Positions 1 through 8,468 of a stretch of 64,000 nucleotides of DNA are shown one piece after another. Both the position numbers and the translations under genes were made by a program. The stretch comes from Amoebophrya sp. A120 (taxonomy: Eukaryota > Sar > Dinophyceae > Syndiniales > Amoebophryaceae): positions 1,704,922 through 1,768,921 of the forward strand of contig CAJINV010000002.1 in assembly GCA_905178155.1 (NCBI GenBank), given 5' to 3'. Position 1 is the stretch's first letter; every line of letters begins with the position of its first letter. The notes beneath the pieces were generated by a model that saw only the letters and a list, made by a program, of their open reading frames with translations, was not told where the DNA came from and did no database searches.

Positions 1-43
1 TTCGTTTGGGTTTTGATGTCGGGGATCTTGGTCTCAATCTCTA

Positions 44-1175
44 GGGTTGCAGTTGTTCTTGCTGGTCGTATTCTGCGAGCAATGGGGCAGGGAGTTCTGT
101 ACAGGCAAAAATCTTCCGTCCTTTGGCGCAAGATTTTTCCTGTTCAAGTTGTGTGCTTTTTTTCTTGATCGGCGCCAAGCACGGCCATGCCTGCCCATGA
201 TGCAAGCCGCGATAGATTTTGTTCGTCGGGAACGAACGTGTAATAAGCCGACACCTTCATCATGGCTGTATGATGATGAAGATGAATGTGCTTGGTCCAG
301 GGAAGAACATGTTCATGAGCCTGATCATGAACATGTTCTTGGCTCTCTACCTGATCGTCAGTTGCTCCTCGCAGCTGCCGCAACTGACGTCGACATGGTA
401 ATTTTCGGCTTTGACACTTCTTCTAAAATGAAGTCTAAAGTTGCAAATTTGCAAAATCGTGTGCGATTTTGCCTATGTTGCAACTTTAGACAAACTTTAG
501 ACAGACTGTAGAAGGACAACTGCCTGCAGCTGCAACACGTCCTGCGCCCCTACCCGGAAGGCGTGTCCCCATACTTCGTAAATTCGGTCAAATGTCGTCT
601 GTCCAAAACCAACCAACCAACCGACCAACCCACCGGAATTTAGGCCCGCAGGCCCACGCCTACTCTACAGTTCGCATCTTTTGCCTTCTAGCATGACAAC
701 GTCCTTGCGGTCACAAATCAGCATCAGAAATTTCCAGTTTGAGTATGTTGGGGAGGGGGGGTTTTTCCTTTCGATAGTACATTTGGGAAAGCGTCACGTT
801 GTTAAACCCTTGCCGGTAGTCCATCCGTATACATTGCAAATATGTAGTCTGGGTCTTGAACAAGAGTGTGATGCTTTTTTTGCATCACACAGAAGGTCTG
901 ACATGCACCAAGGCCTAGCATCAACGGTTTTGAGAAAGATTCGCAATATACGCCTATCCACATGACAAATTAACGCTCTTTGGGTCGTGACAAGAAATGC
1001 GCAACTTTTGCGGTCCGAGCATGACAGATTTTTGTCTGGTCTGGAATACGCATCACAAGTTTTTTGTAACTTTCCATCCAGACCCAGACCGATATTTGCA
1101 ATGCATAATCCGAATGAAGCGGACTTGATTCTTGTGCACCGCGAAACACGTGTTCTCGTGCTGTGTGAAGACTAA
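44..1175 (+). CDS. Partial plus-strand gene of unknown function, last exons
   Basis: Exon a runs from about 44 (an acceptor-like CTAG or GGTTGCAG lies at 41-51) to 396. It is followed by a GT-AG intron at 397-509, and exon b opens at 510 in frame (...DVDM joined to KDNCLQLQHV...). A further exon at 777-827 is interrupted by introner A1; removing A1 and one ATCCG copy gives VVHP-NEADLILVHRETRVL and a stop at 1173-1175. The junction between exon b (to about 600) and 777 holds half of a family D introner and is not resolved. The first exon is hydrophobic near its start. No domain is recognised. The 5' end may lie outside the window. The three-exon tail is fairly safe; the whole model is not. Confidence 0.5.
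305..338. repeat. Near-perfect palindrome inside an exon
   Basis: Arms GAACATGTTCATGA (305-318) and TCATGAACATGTTC (325-338) are exact reverse complements with a 6-nt spacer. The palindrome lies in the open exon a of the plus-strand gene. Confidence 0.8.
434..490. repeat. Two-part hairpin filling a GT-AG intron
   Basis: The outer arms TCTAAAGTTGCAA (434-446) and TTGCAACTTTAGA (478-490) and the inner arms GCAAAATCG (451-459) and CGATTTTGC (464-472) are perfect reverse complements. The hairpin sits in the middle of the 397-509 intron, so that intron too is built around an inverted repeat. Confidence 0.85.
640..776. mobile_element. Introner family D, right half only (D1)
   Basis: Ends in the family D terminus (GGGGAGGGGGG, then TTTTTCC and GATA) and matches the right half of D5 at 46251-46405, including the CTACAG-TTCGCATCTTTT stretch. 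No left terminus is visible upstream; the left boundary is approximate. Confidence 0.65.
828..1107. mobile_element. Introner A1 (family A, 280 bp)
   Basis: Terminal inverted repeat of the GTCTGGGTCT type at 841 and 1073-1087, ends TATACATTGC / GCAATGCATA. Perfect 5-bp duplication ATCCG at 823-827 and 1108-1112. Removing the element and one ATCCG keeps the plus-strand frame open to the stop at 1173. Confidence 0.9.
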
Positions 1176-1202
1176 CTCCTGTTCCGTCCAATCACTGCTG
1201 TT

Positions 1203-1256
1203 ATGGCGACGTAACCTATCTCAGTCCTGCTGTCCCAGACGCCGGATAATTGCGCC
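1203..1256. repeat. Dispersed repeat X, copy 1, with inverted module
   Basis: The core CCTGCTGTCCCAGACGCCGG and the following ATAATTGCGC are shared with copies at 2256, 4562, 5420 and 6031. The preceding 21 bases (1203-1223) recur as an exact reverse complement at 6009-6029, next to copy 5. Confidence 0.85.
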
Positions 1257-1773
1257 ACGTCGTCCTTACACATAGATCATACAGCTGTTGACCAGCTGAA
1301 GTGGAGTTTTTCAGGTTTGAGCGCTCTTATATAGTGCGTCAGGCCGCTTCTGCAATCGCTGTAAGCGGTGAAGCGGTGCTGGTGCTCGCTGTAATATCAG
1401 CACGTTCCCTTATTTCTCCAGAAGCTCGGCAGGAGCGTGGTGGTCCCAGGTGAAAATAAAAGAGAGAGGAGAGGAGCGACAAGGACGAAACAGCGGTAAA
1501 AATCATGACGACCCAGTAGTCCTAGCGCTAGCACTAGCTTCACTGATGAAAACTGAAATCTCTGAAATTTCGGGAGCGCTGCACTCGCAGGATGCACCTG
1601 TTATTATTAACAGCTGGTAGATAGATAAATAAGATGTGAGTGCTTCGCGTGCGGTGGAGGTGGTTTCTGGTCCTTGTCGTGCCCCTGTTTCAATTGCAAC
1701 CAGCACGTCGTGTGGACAAATTTCCGCGTGCTCACCTGAGTGCAACATCTTCTTCCCCACGACCTCTTCCGAC

Positions 1774-4700
1774 CATGGCGCCGATCGATTTGCGCACCGG
1801 CGCCTCTGCCGGTGGTCCAGATCCGATGGCAAATACGGTGTTGCCACCCAATGCTGCGAAAACACAGTCGCAGCAGCAGCAGCAACTGGGGCTAGCAGCA
1901 GGAGCGAATGCGAATGCTCCGCCAAAATCCCAACCCACTGCAGTCACGGTCAATATGAACCAGAAGCAACCGACGCCGACCGCAGCGCAGAAGAAGCAAC
2001 CCAGGTGGTTCCACGCCGCGAATAACTACTTGAGTGCGCGGCACATGGCCATGCGGAAATTCTCTCTTTTGATGGAGAGAGTCAGGGAGAAAAAGTGGAC
2101 CAATGAAAGGGCGCTGGAGGTAGGCATTTTTTCTGTAGTTTGCTGGTAGTTTAGTTGGTGGAGGGTTGGTTTCTCATGTGGTTGGTGGAGGGGTTGGTGG
2201 AGAGGTTGGTGGAGAGGTTGGTGGAGAGGTTGGTGGAGAGGTTGGTGGAGGGTTGGTCCTGCTGTCCCAGACGCCGGATAATTGCGCCAGAAGTTTAGGG
2301 AGGAAAACCGGGGGGACCGTGGTGAATCTATAAAATTTTTCTGGCGCTCTCATCCGGCCGGCCGATCAGACTGCGCAAGCTCTTGCAATATGCGGGGCCT
2401 CACAGCTTCGCACCGCGTGCGCCCTGCGCCCTCGCTGTCTGGCGGCGCGTGTGGTCCGTAATAGGGAGCGTCGGGGACTGGTGGCGAATGAATGGAGGGC
2501 CCCGGTCTGGCCACCTCGCCACCGGGCCCCACATGCGACTACTTGATTTGGAAGCGGAGGAGCGGGCCGAGTGGCCGGGGAGGAGCTCGGCGGGAGAGAG
2601 CGACGCACCACTTCGCGCTTCCGCTCGCGCGCGCTTCCTTGAGGCGGGCGGCCAGTTCGTCGCCGACGCCGAGTCCTCCCAGACTGGCCCGGGCGGCGCA
2701 ACCCGGGCCAACCTGCGAGAACCCGGCAGAGGCCACGCCGGAATGTGTCGGCCGGGTCTGGGACTAATCTGGCGCAAATCTTTCACCTCGCACCGCTGTA
2801 ATTCCGGCCGCTTCGGGGTCAAATCTGGCGAAAGTGTGCGGCTTCCAGATTTGGGCCAGATCGGGCCCCAGATTTGCCCCCATCCGGGGGGCCAATCTGG
2901 GCAAAATCTGGCGAAAATCTTTCACGTCGCACCGCTGTAAATCTGGCCGCATCGGGTTCAAATCTGGGAAAAATCTGGAAAAATTATTTGGCCCCAGAAA
3001 TGTCCCAGGTCGGACCCTTTCGGCAGTCCCTTCAAGCAAAGTCGCCGCCGGGCCCCCAGAGGGCCCCGCGCCATGGCGACATGTGTTGGGGCCACCCTTG
3101 ACGGCATTTTCTTCGCCACCAGCTGCTCCCGTGGCGGACGGCCACTGGCTGCCGGGCACTTCGCGCTCCTTGCCCCGGGGGCCACCAATGGACTCGCGCG
3201 CGCCCGTCAACCCTTAGCCGCGGGCGTGGAAAGCTTGGCGGCCACTCCAGGCATTTTGTGAAAAGCTGAGCTGGGGGATGCGGCATAACTTGCGCCCCGG
3301 CGCTGCGATCGCGGCGCGTGCCGCCTCCATAGGCACAAAGAAGACGGGTTGCGGAGGTGCCCTCGGCCGTTGCTAGGATGGGTGCCCAACCTGCTGAAGG
3401 CGAGAGGGGCGAAGGGGGATGGCGCAAAGAGCACCATGGCCGCTCTGCAATATCTGGAGGGCAAGTTGCCAGCCCGGAAAGCAGGAAGGTAGGCCGCAAT
3501 GAGGATTGGCCCGGGGCGGATGAGAAGGCCGGAAAAATTTTAAAGATTCACCACGGTCCCCCCGGTTTTTCTCCCTAAGAAGTGCTACAACTAGTAGCAG
3601 CAAGAAAGCCATTCTCTCGCTTCGCTGCAGGGCCCGGCCCTGTCTGCTGCGCAACCGGGGGAAGGGGTGGCGGGAGTATTCCGAGACGGGGTTGTGTGGG
3701 GAAGAAGGCGAAAAGAAACAGGGGTTCCTGTATCGTAAGGAAAAATCCCCCCTGCCCATATCGATAAAGGCACGCCTCAGAAACTTTGTCCTGCTGATTT
3801 GTGACCACAAATCGCATCTGTGATGCAGGAAAGCAACGCCAGAGGGCAGGCTCCGCCCCATTGTGCAGGCGGTTTGTAATGCTCTCGGGCCTACGGCATA
3901 GATAGACGTTCTTCATGCTAAGTGCCCAGGCCCGCCGAAGCCCCTCGACTCCGGCACGATATGGGCCTGCAGTCCTCTACTGCAAGACCGGTCTGATTTG
4001 TGTACAACCAAGAGGACGACCTCTATCGCCGGGAAAACAGAGAGTGGATTTTCGTCATCTACTTTCCGGAAGACGACCGCGCGGAGTAGTGCAGCAGCTT
4101 TGATTCGACCGGTGAGTACAACTTCCACACGACATCATGGACGACGAGAGAAAGGCGCGTCGCAAAGTGCTTCTTTTATTTCTCCGCCGGAGAGGCGCTT
4201 CCGGAAAAACAAAAATGGTGGTCGCAGGAGTACAACCACCTTGCTTCAGAAGAACAAAGTAAAGGCGTCAGTGAAGAAAACGATAACGTCCTCTTTGGCA
4301 GGTAGTACAAGAACAGCGCGGGAAAAATACAAAAATGGGATTGATGTACGGAGTGGTGGAGCTGACGATGCACATCAACATGCAGGCGAACCAGAGAAGC
4401 ATGTCCTGCACGAAAACGACAAATCCGATAAGCAACCCCTGTTCGACCGCGTCGGAAACTTACCAAATGTAAAAATCCCTGGATGTCTGGAAGAATCCGA
4501 ACTTGTGACGCTGCATCTCCTGCTGTCGCATCAGGACGAGGCGGATAATTGCGCGCATGTCCAGTCCTGCTGTCCCAGACGCCGGATAATTGCGCGCAGT
4601 CTCAAAACGTTTTTACTTCAACTTGTGACAGATTTTATTTCTCATGCTGGCAAAATAAAAATTTGCAATGCATTTTATACGACGAGTACGATATTTGCAA

Positions 4701-5836
4701 TGCATGAGACAAGCAGGACGACGAGAGGCAAGAACAACCTCCACGTCCCGCACCTCCACCGCGCCGCAGACGACCCGTCCCCCGCCTGCCCTTCGGCACT
4801 GCGTATGCCAGCTTTGTCATCGGAAAACAGGCTATCGAGGAAGAGTACGCGGAGCTGGGAACCGTCCGGGGGATGAAGGTCGAGGAATACAACAAAACCA
4901 CTGACAGTTACACGATTCTCAACAAAATCTTCCCGAGCGAAGTTTTGATCTCCGACAACAAACCGGAAAACTTCAAGACTGGGCTGAACCGCTTGCTCGA
5001 GACCCGTCGTCCTTCCACCGCTTGCTGAAGACCACATGTTCGTGGACATTGACGAGGAAGAAATGAGCGAGATTTTAACGAAAATGCCTCGACAACCAGA
5101 TCTTACCTCGAGGACCAGTAGCCTACAACGCCAGCAGCAGGAAAATAATCTTCATACAGCGACAGCTGGATCAGGATCGTCACAGCATCAAGACCACGGG
5201 GGGAATACGAACACGAACGCCAGTACAACTACCCTCGACCCAAACAGCCCCGACACGGTTGTCTTCGCGACGGTCAGGGATGCTACCGGGAGAACTTTCG
5301 ACCTGATTTGCCACAAGGACGAACTGAAAGAGGATGAATTTCCACTGCAAAAGTTGTATCTGATACTCGTACGTAATTCTTGCAGCCATGCACCACAAAT
5401 GCAAATCCGGTACCCGATGCAGTCCTGCTGTCCCAGACGCCGGATACTATCTCAAACGAGTTTTTACTTCAACTAAGTGCGGATACTTCGGGAAGCTACT
5501 TTATCTGGCAAAGACATGAAGCTGAGTGGTTTTATTATCCGTTGCCGGGCAAATCAGCTGCATTCACAAAAGTTGTCGGGTCAACTGCTCCATCGAACAA
5601 TCAAGACAAAAAGACAAGGCCAAGCACCCCCTGTCCTGTCCGGGGGGTGCTTTGCTTGAAGGGGGGCTCCGGAATAAAGGGCGTCGCCCGCAAGGGGTAT
5701 ACCGAAGGGGCATGGCAGTAATCACCTTCCACCGATGGCATGGCTCGCCAAAAAAGTGCGCACTTTTGAAGGCTTCCTCAGGGCCTGGGAAGAGGGTCCA
5801 AGAAGAGGTCACAGGTCGATGGCCGAAAGACAATGA
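1774..5836 (+). CDS. Plus-strand multi-exon gene, poorly resolved, unknown product
   Basis: The ATG at 1774 has a good context (gaccATGG) and opens an exon to 2119 (a Gln run, then a basic helix RWFHAANNYL...) ending at a donor GAG|GTAGGC. The next intron holds a 13-bp tandem repeat and a 1.3-kb GC-rich mobile element. Further coding-like pieces are at about 4013-4085 (YRRENREWIFVIYFPEDD), 4113-4310, 4335-4460, 4793-5029 (FGTAYASFVIGKQAIEEEYA), 5033-5372 (MFVDIDEEEMSEIL), 5477-5640 (SGSYFIWQRHEAEWFYYPL) and 5720-5836 (AWLAKKVRTFEGFLRAWEEG, stop 5834-5836). The piece ending near 5029 and the one starting near 5033 are in different frames with no clear intron, so this is either a frameshifted pseudogene or an unrecognised splice. 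Remnants of family A and D introners and repeat X lie between the pieces. No family is recognised. Confidence 0.35.
2180..2255. repeat. 13-bp tandem repeat GGTTGGTGGAGAG
   Basis: About six units of GGTTGGTGGAGAG with small variations, in the first intron of the plus-strand gene and directly abutting repeat X copy 2. Confidence 0.85.
2256..2288. repeat. Dispersed repeat X, copy 2
   Basis: The 33-base core (TCCTGCTGTCCCAGACGCC then GGATAATTGCGCC) is identical to copy 1. It ends one base before the GAAGT duplication flanking the GC-rich element. Confidence 0.85.
2295..3578. mobile_element. GC-rich inverted-repeat mobile element, 1,284 bp
   Basis: Inverted repeats of about 62 bp at 2295-2356 and 3517-3578 agree at all but about five positions and begin TTAGGGAG at each end. 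They are flanked by the perfect duplication GAAGT (2290-2294 and 3579-3583). The interior is extremely GC-rich. It contains a duplicated block of about 60 bp (2774-2834 and 2914-2973, sharing AATCTTTCAC and TCGCACCGCTGTAA). No convincing coding region is seen: all six frames carry compositional ORFs only. Likely a non-autonomous DNA element inserted in an intron. Confidence 0.85.
3731..4013. mobile_element. Introner family D, right end missing (D2)
   Basis: Starts with the family D terminus TATCGTAAGGAAAAATCCCC at 3731 and follows D3/D4 through the CTGATTTGTGTAC block near 4000, but the closing inverted repeat is absent. A coding-like stretch begins immediately after. The boundary on the right is approximate. 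Confidence 0.7.
4461..4510. mobile_element. Degraded left end of a family A introner (A0)
   Basis: TACCAAATGTAAAAATCCC, then TGTCTGGAAGAAT and ACTTGTGACGCTGCAT, follow the left end of intact copy A9 with several changes. No matching right end was found; repeat X copy 3 lies just downstream. Confidence 0.55.
4532..4597. repeat. Dispersed repeat X, copy 3, partly duplicated
   Basis: The core at 4562-4597 matches copies 1 and 2. The end segment GCGGATAATTGCGCGCA also occurs about 49 bases upstream (from 4532), so part of the unit is tandemly duplicated. The following TTTTTACTTCAACT is shared with copy 4. Confidence 0.8.
5420..5476. repeat. Dispersed repeat X, copy 4, with internal deletion
   Basis: Shares CAGTCCTGCTGTCCCAGACG and the downstream GTTTTTACTTCAACT with copy 3, but lacks the AATTGCGCGCAG segment. 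It lies in a likely intron (donor GTACGTAA at 5369). Confidence 0.75.
5622..5652. repeat. 10-bp perfect hairpin
   Basis: AAGCACCCCC (5622-5631) and GGGGGTGCTT (5643-5652) are exact reverse complements with an 11-nt loop. It lies near the end of a coding-like stretch of the plus-strand gene; role unknown. Confidence 0.7.
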
Positions 5837-5958
5837 AAACGGAGGGCAACAGGTCGACGCAGCAGGACCAGACGTGTTTGCTTCATGCAGCTAGTCTGTC
5901 GCGCAAAGACTCTGCGCATTATATGCATGCAGATCCGATGCTAGAGAGAGCACCTTCC

Positions 5959-8468
5959 TCATACAGCTATTCGAAGCTGAGGCAAAAAAAATTGAGATAG
6001 TTGGAGGCTGAGATAGGTTACGTCGCCATAGCTGTCCCAGACGCCGGACAATTGCGCGCAGTCAAGCTGGATCTGATTTTGCTCGGTCCCGGGGTAAGAA
6101 CGGTGTGGACCAGCACCGGGTTGATTTGTGCCAGTAGTCGTATCACCACCAGCACCAGCTCCCTGCGCAAGCGACAACTGCCGGTTTCTTGCCCTCTCTA
6201 CAAGCGCAACATCCTCGTCATACGTTTCTGGACTAGTTCCGCTTTGTATTCTCTTCAGCGCGGCTTTTTCCTGTTTCAGCATCCTCCGTTCCTCTTCTTC
6301 CTCAAGTGTTTCCGGCTGATTTTCGTTCGTGAACAAACTCCGTAGTCTTGACTGGTTGTTACTCGATTGGGACTTTATCCTTTTTATCATCAGCATGATC
6401 TTCCCGTAATCGCCTAATTCCAACGCCGCATATCCTGAGTAAAAACGTCCCCACACCAGAGTTGTCATGCAGATTTGCCATGACAGGAACATTTGTGATG
6501 CGCAACCCCATGACAGGCATTTCCAATCGTGTTTGGGAACTTGTAATGCTGTAAACAGGATCAGCAGATCGATTTGTGATGCGGCTTTCCTTGCTAACTT
6601 GCACTACCTTACGGACTGAAACTTGTCATGCGTGACTCCCAAAACTCCTAGGTTTGTGTTGCAAAATCCACATCTTGACTCTGGTGTGGGTACGTTTTTA
6701 CTCAGGATACCGCACAGTTGAACTTCATGTCGTCGGATGTGATCGCGAATTCCAGGACCGTATCAAATGCAAACATGTCTGGTTGTGAGAGGAAGCAAGG
6801 TTTGTCATGCACATTTTGCATGACTCCTGACGTCTGTGATGCATGCCCTAGCATCACAGATTTTGCGAGATCTTCCTGATGCCTATACCGCATTAGAAAA
6901 ACCCTCTCGCCGTGGCAAACACTTCACCTCTTTAGCTGTTCATGCAATACAGATTTTCGTAGTATCCAAATGCAGCAGCACAAGTTATATCCTTCCAGAC
7001 CCAGACATACTTGCAATGCATAGACCGCCTTCCGCAGCAACGACACCTCTGCGTAAGCATCCTATCCTGTGCAAAAGTATCGTACTCCTACTCGTATTGT
7101 AATCATGCATTACAAATCTCGTTCTCGAGGTAAATCAGCATTACAAATTAAATTTGTAATGCTGGGCTAATTTGTAATGCAATTTATAGTAGTACGATAC
7201 CTTTATTGCAATTCATACATCCGGCACCGTGCTGATGTCATTCTGGATGATCCACGGCTCCGGATCCGTCGGCATCAGCTCCGCCGTGCTGCTTGTCGCA
7301 AGAAAAAACTGCTTCACTGTGAACTTGTGATGCATAGGCTGGGACACAGATCTATTTGTCTTGCTACACGACCTGCAAGACATGGGATATAATCTAAGTG
7401 TGCTTTCTGTTAGGGAGGGCGCATGGCAAATTTTCTATGTCATGCATAGCAAACTTGTGATGCAAAACTTGCAAAAGTATCACAGTGAAACAGTTTTTCC
7501 TCACGATACTGCTCACCTGCTGGGACTGCAGCAAAATCTTCCCGTATCAAACAAAAAAAGTTGGTCACGATCACTCATGCGCAGTTTCGCAATACAAAGG
7601 CCGCCTGTCATGCATCAACATGCATCACAGTCAAATTTCATATGCGATTCGCCTTGTGTTATTTCCGCAATACACGATAAAAGTTGTGATGCTAGAAAAT
7701 TTCTGATGCAAAACTTGCAAAATAGTGACTGTGACAAACTTTCGTGTCCATATCCCGTTTTCATCCATCGTGTAGGTTTGACTCGGTCTTGGTAAATACG
7801 CCTGCGGGAGCCGTCGATGCGGGATGTTCTGGAAGTTCTGTTTACACCCCCCAGTCCCATACGTGTCAAACGTCCACGCCGGGTGTTTGCAGTTGCACTG
7901 GTAGCCCGGGTGGTTGTTGTTTTGTCCATACACAGAAGGATCCACATAGTTACAGCTGTGGTAGATGTCGAAAGAGCCGCATTTCGCTGCGGTGGCCGCG
8001 TTATCAAATGCAAAAATGTCTGGGTTTGGAAACTTGTGATGCAAAAAAGGGAGTAGTAAAGTCACTATAATGCGCTGCCAAGCATGACAAGTTTTTTCCA
8101 TGGTTCTGAGTTGCGTACTCCGCATGAGAAACTGCGTTTTTGCATGACAGGGAGGGGGAGCTCTTCGCGGCCATGCAACACAGAGTTCAGAGTCATACCA
8201 GACAAACATGACAAATCTCGCAATCTCCCAGACCCAGACATTTTTGCATTTGATACGCGTCGCAGGGACCCGAGGTTGGTTGCGGATTGGGGGTTGTGGT
8301 GGACGTGTCGACGGTTGAAGAGGTAGCACCGGTGAAAGAGAAGGACCAGAGATGAAGGAGGTGGTACAACACGGCCTTCACAGGTATTCGTCGTGAAGAG
8401 ACCTCCTGCGTCGAGAAGCGCCGCGGCGCTGCCATGTCGGTCTTCATCGGGTTGGAACCTGGTTTCAT
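5959..8468 (-). CDS. Membrane or secreted Cys-containing protein, 368 aa, six introners
   Basis: Seven exons on the minus strand: 8468-8256, 7996-7753, 7539-7509 (31 nt), 7288-7218, 7057-7023, 6755-6710 and 6425-5959. Each gap is an introner (A3, F1, E1, C1, A2, B1), and deleting each with one duplication copy joins the frame. The total is 1,107 nt, exactly 369 codons. The N-terminus is basic, followed by a hydrophobic stretch (AVLYHLLHLWSFSFTGA), suggesting a signal anchor. Then come a Thr/Pro linker and a Cys-containing segment (CGSFDIYHSCNYVDP, YQCNCKHPAWTF) that fits an extracellular domain. The C-terminal third is charged (EEEEERRMLKQEKAALKRIQ). The ATG at 8468 is the first in the frame; two more lie within 35 bases. 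No family is recognised. Repeat X copy 5 lies in its last codons, so the exact C-terminus is less certain. Confidence 0.75.
6009..6057. repeat. Dispersed repeat X, copy 5, with inverted module
   Basis: GCTGTCCCAGACGCCGGACA and ATTGCGC (6031-6057) match the core of the other copies. It is preceded at 6009-6029 by the reverse complement of 1203-1223. In copies 1 and 5 the core is in the same orientation but the neighbouring module is flipped. Confidence 0.8.
6431..6709. mobile_element. Introner B1 (family B, 279 bp)
   Basis: Termini TATCCTGAGTAAAAACG and its complement ACGTTTTTACTCAGGATA, inner arm CCCCACACCAGAG / CTCTGGTGTGGG. Perfect duplication CCGCA at 6426-6430 and 6710-6714. Excision gives FNCAALELGDY in the host gene. 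Confidence 0.92.
6761..7022. mobile_element. Introner A2 (family A, 262 bp)
   Basis: Left TATCAAATGCAAACATGTCT, right AGACATACTTGCAATGCATA. Perfect duplication GACCG at 6756-6760 and 7023-7027. Excision joins LLRKAV to LEFAITSDD in the host gene. Confidence 0.92.
7063..7217. mobile_element. Introner C1 (family C, 155 bp)
   Basis: Family C termini (TATCCTGTGCAAAAGTATCG on one side, ACGATACC...TTCATA on the other), with inner AAATTTGTAATGC repeats. Perfect duplication CATCC at 7058-7062 and 7218-7222. Inserted in the opposite orientation to C2-C5. Confidence 0.9.
7294..7508. mobile_element. Introner E1 (family E, 215 bp)
   Basis: Termini CGCAAGAAAAAACTGCTTCA and its near complement (TGAAACAGTTTTTTCCTCACG). 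Perfect duplication CTGCT at 7289-7293 and 7509-7513. Only 36 bases separate it from F1. Confidence 0.9.
7545..7752. mobile_element. Introner F1 (family F, 208 bp)
   Basis: The inverted repeats AAAGTTGGTCACGATCAC and GTGACTGTGACAAACTTTC define a family seen once here. Perfect duplication TCCCG at 7540-7544 and 7753-7757. Excision gives MDENGKILLQ in the host gene. Confidence 0.85.
8002..8255. mobile_element. Introner A3 (family A, 254 bp)
   Basis: Left TATCAAATGCAAAAATGTCT, right AGACATTTTTGCATTTGATA, a perfect 20-bp terminal match continued by GGGTCTGG. Perfect duplication CGCGT at 7997-8001 and 8256-8260. Excision gives GPCDAATAAKCG. Confidence 0.95.

Noticed and set aside
2295-3578. TTAGGG at the element ends as telomere sequence
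   Set aside because: Only a single TTAGGG occurs at each end, as part of a 62-bp unique inverted repeat; there is no telomeric array.
3998-4876. 292-codon plus-strand ORF as a single protein
   Set aside because: It runs through the A0 introner remnant and repeat X copy 3, and another frame over part of it looks more protein-like.
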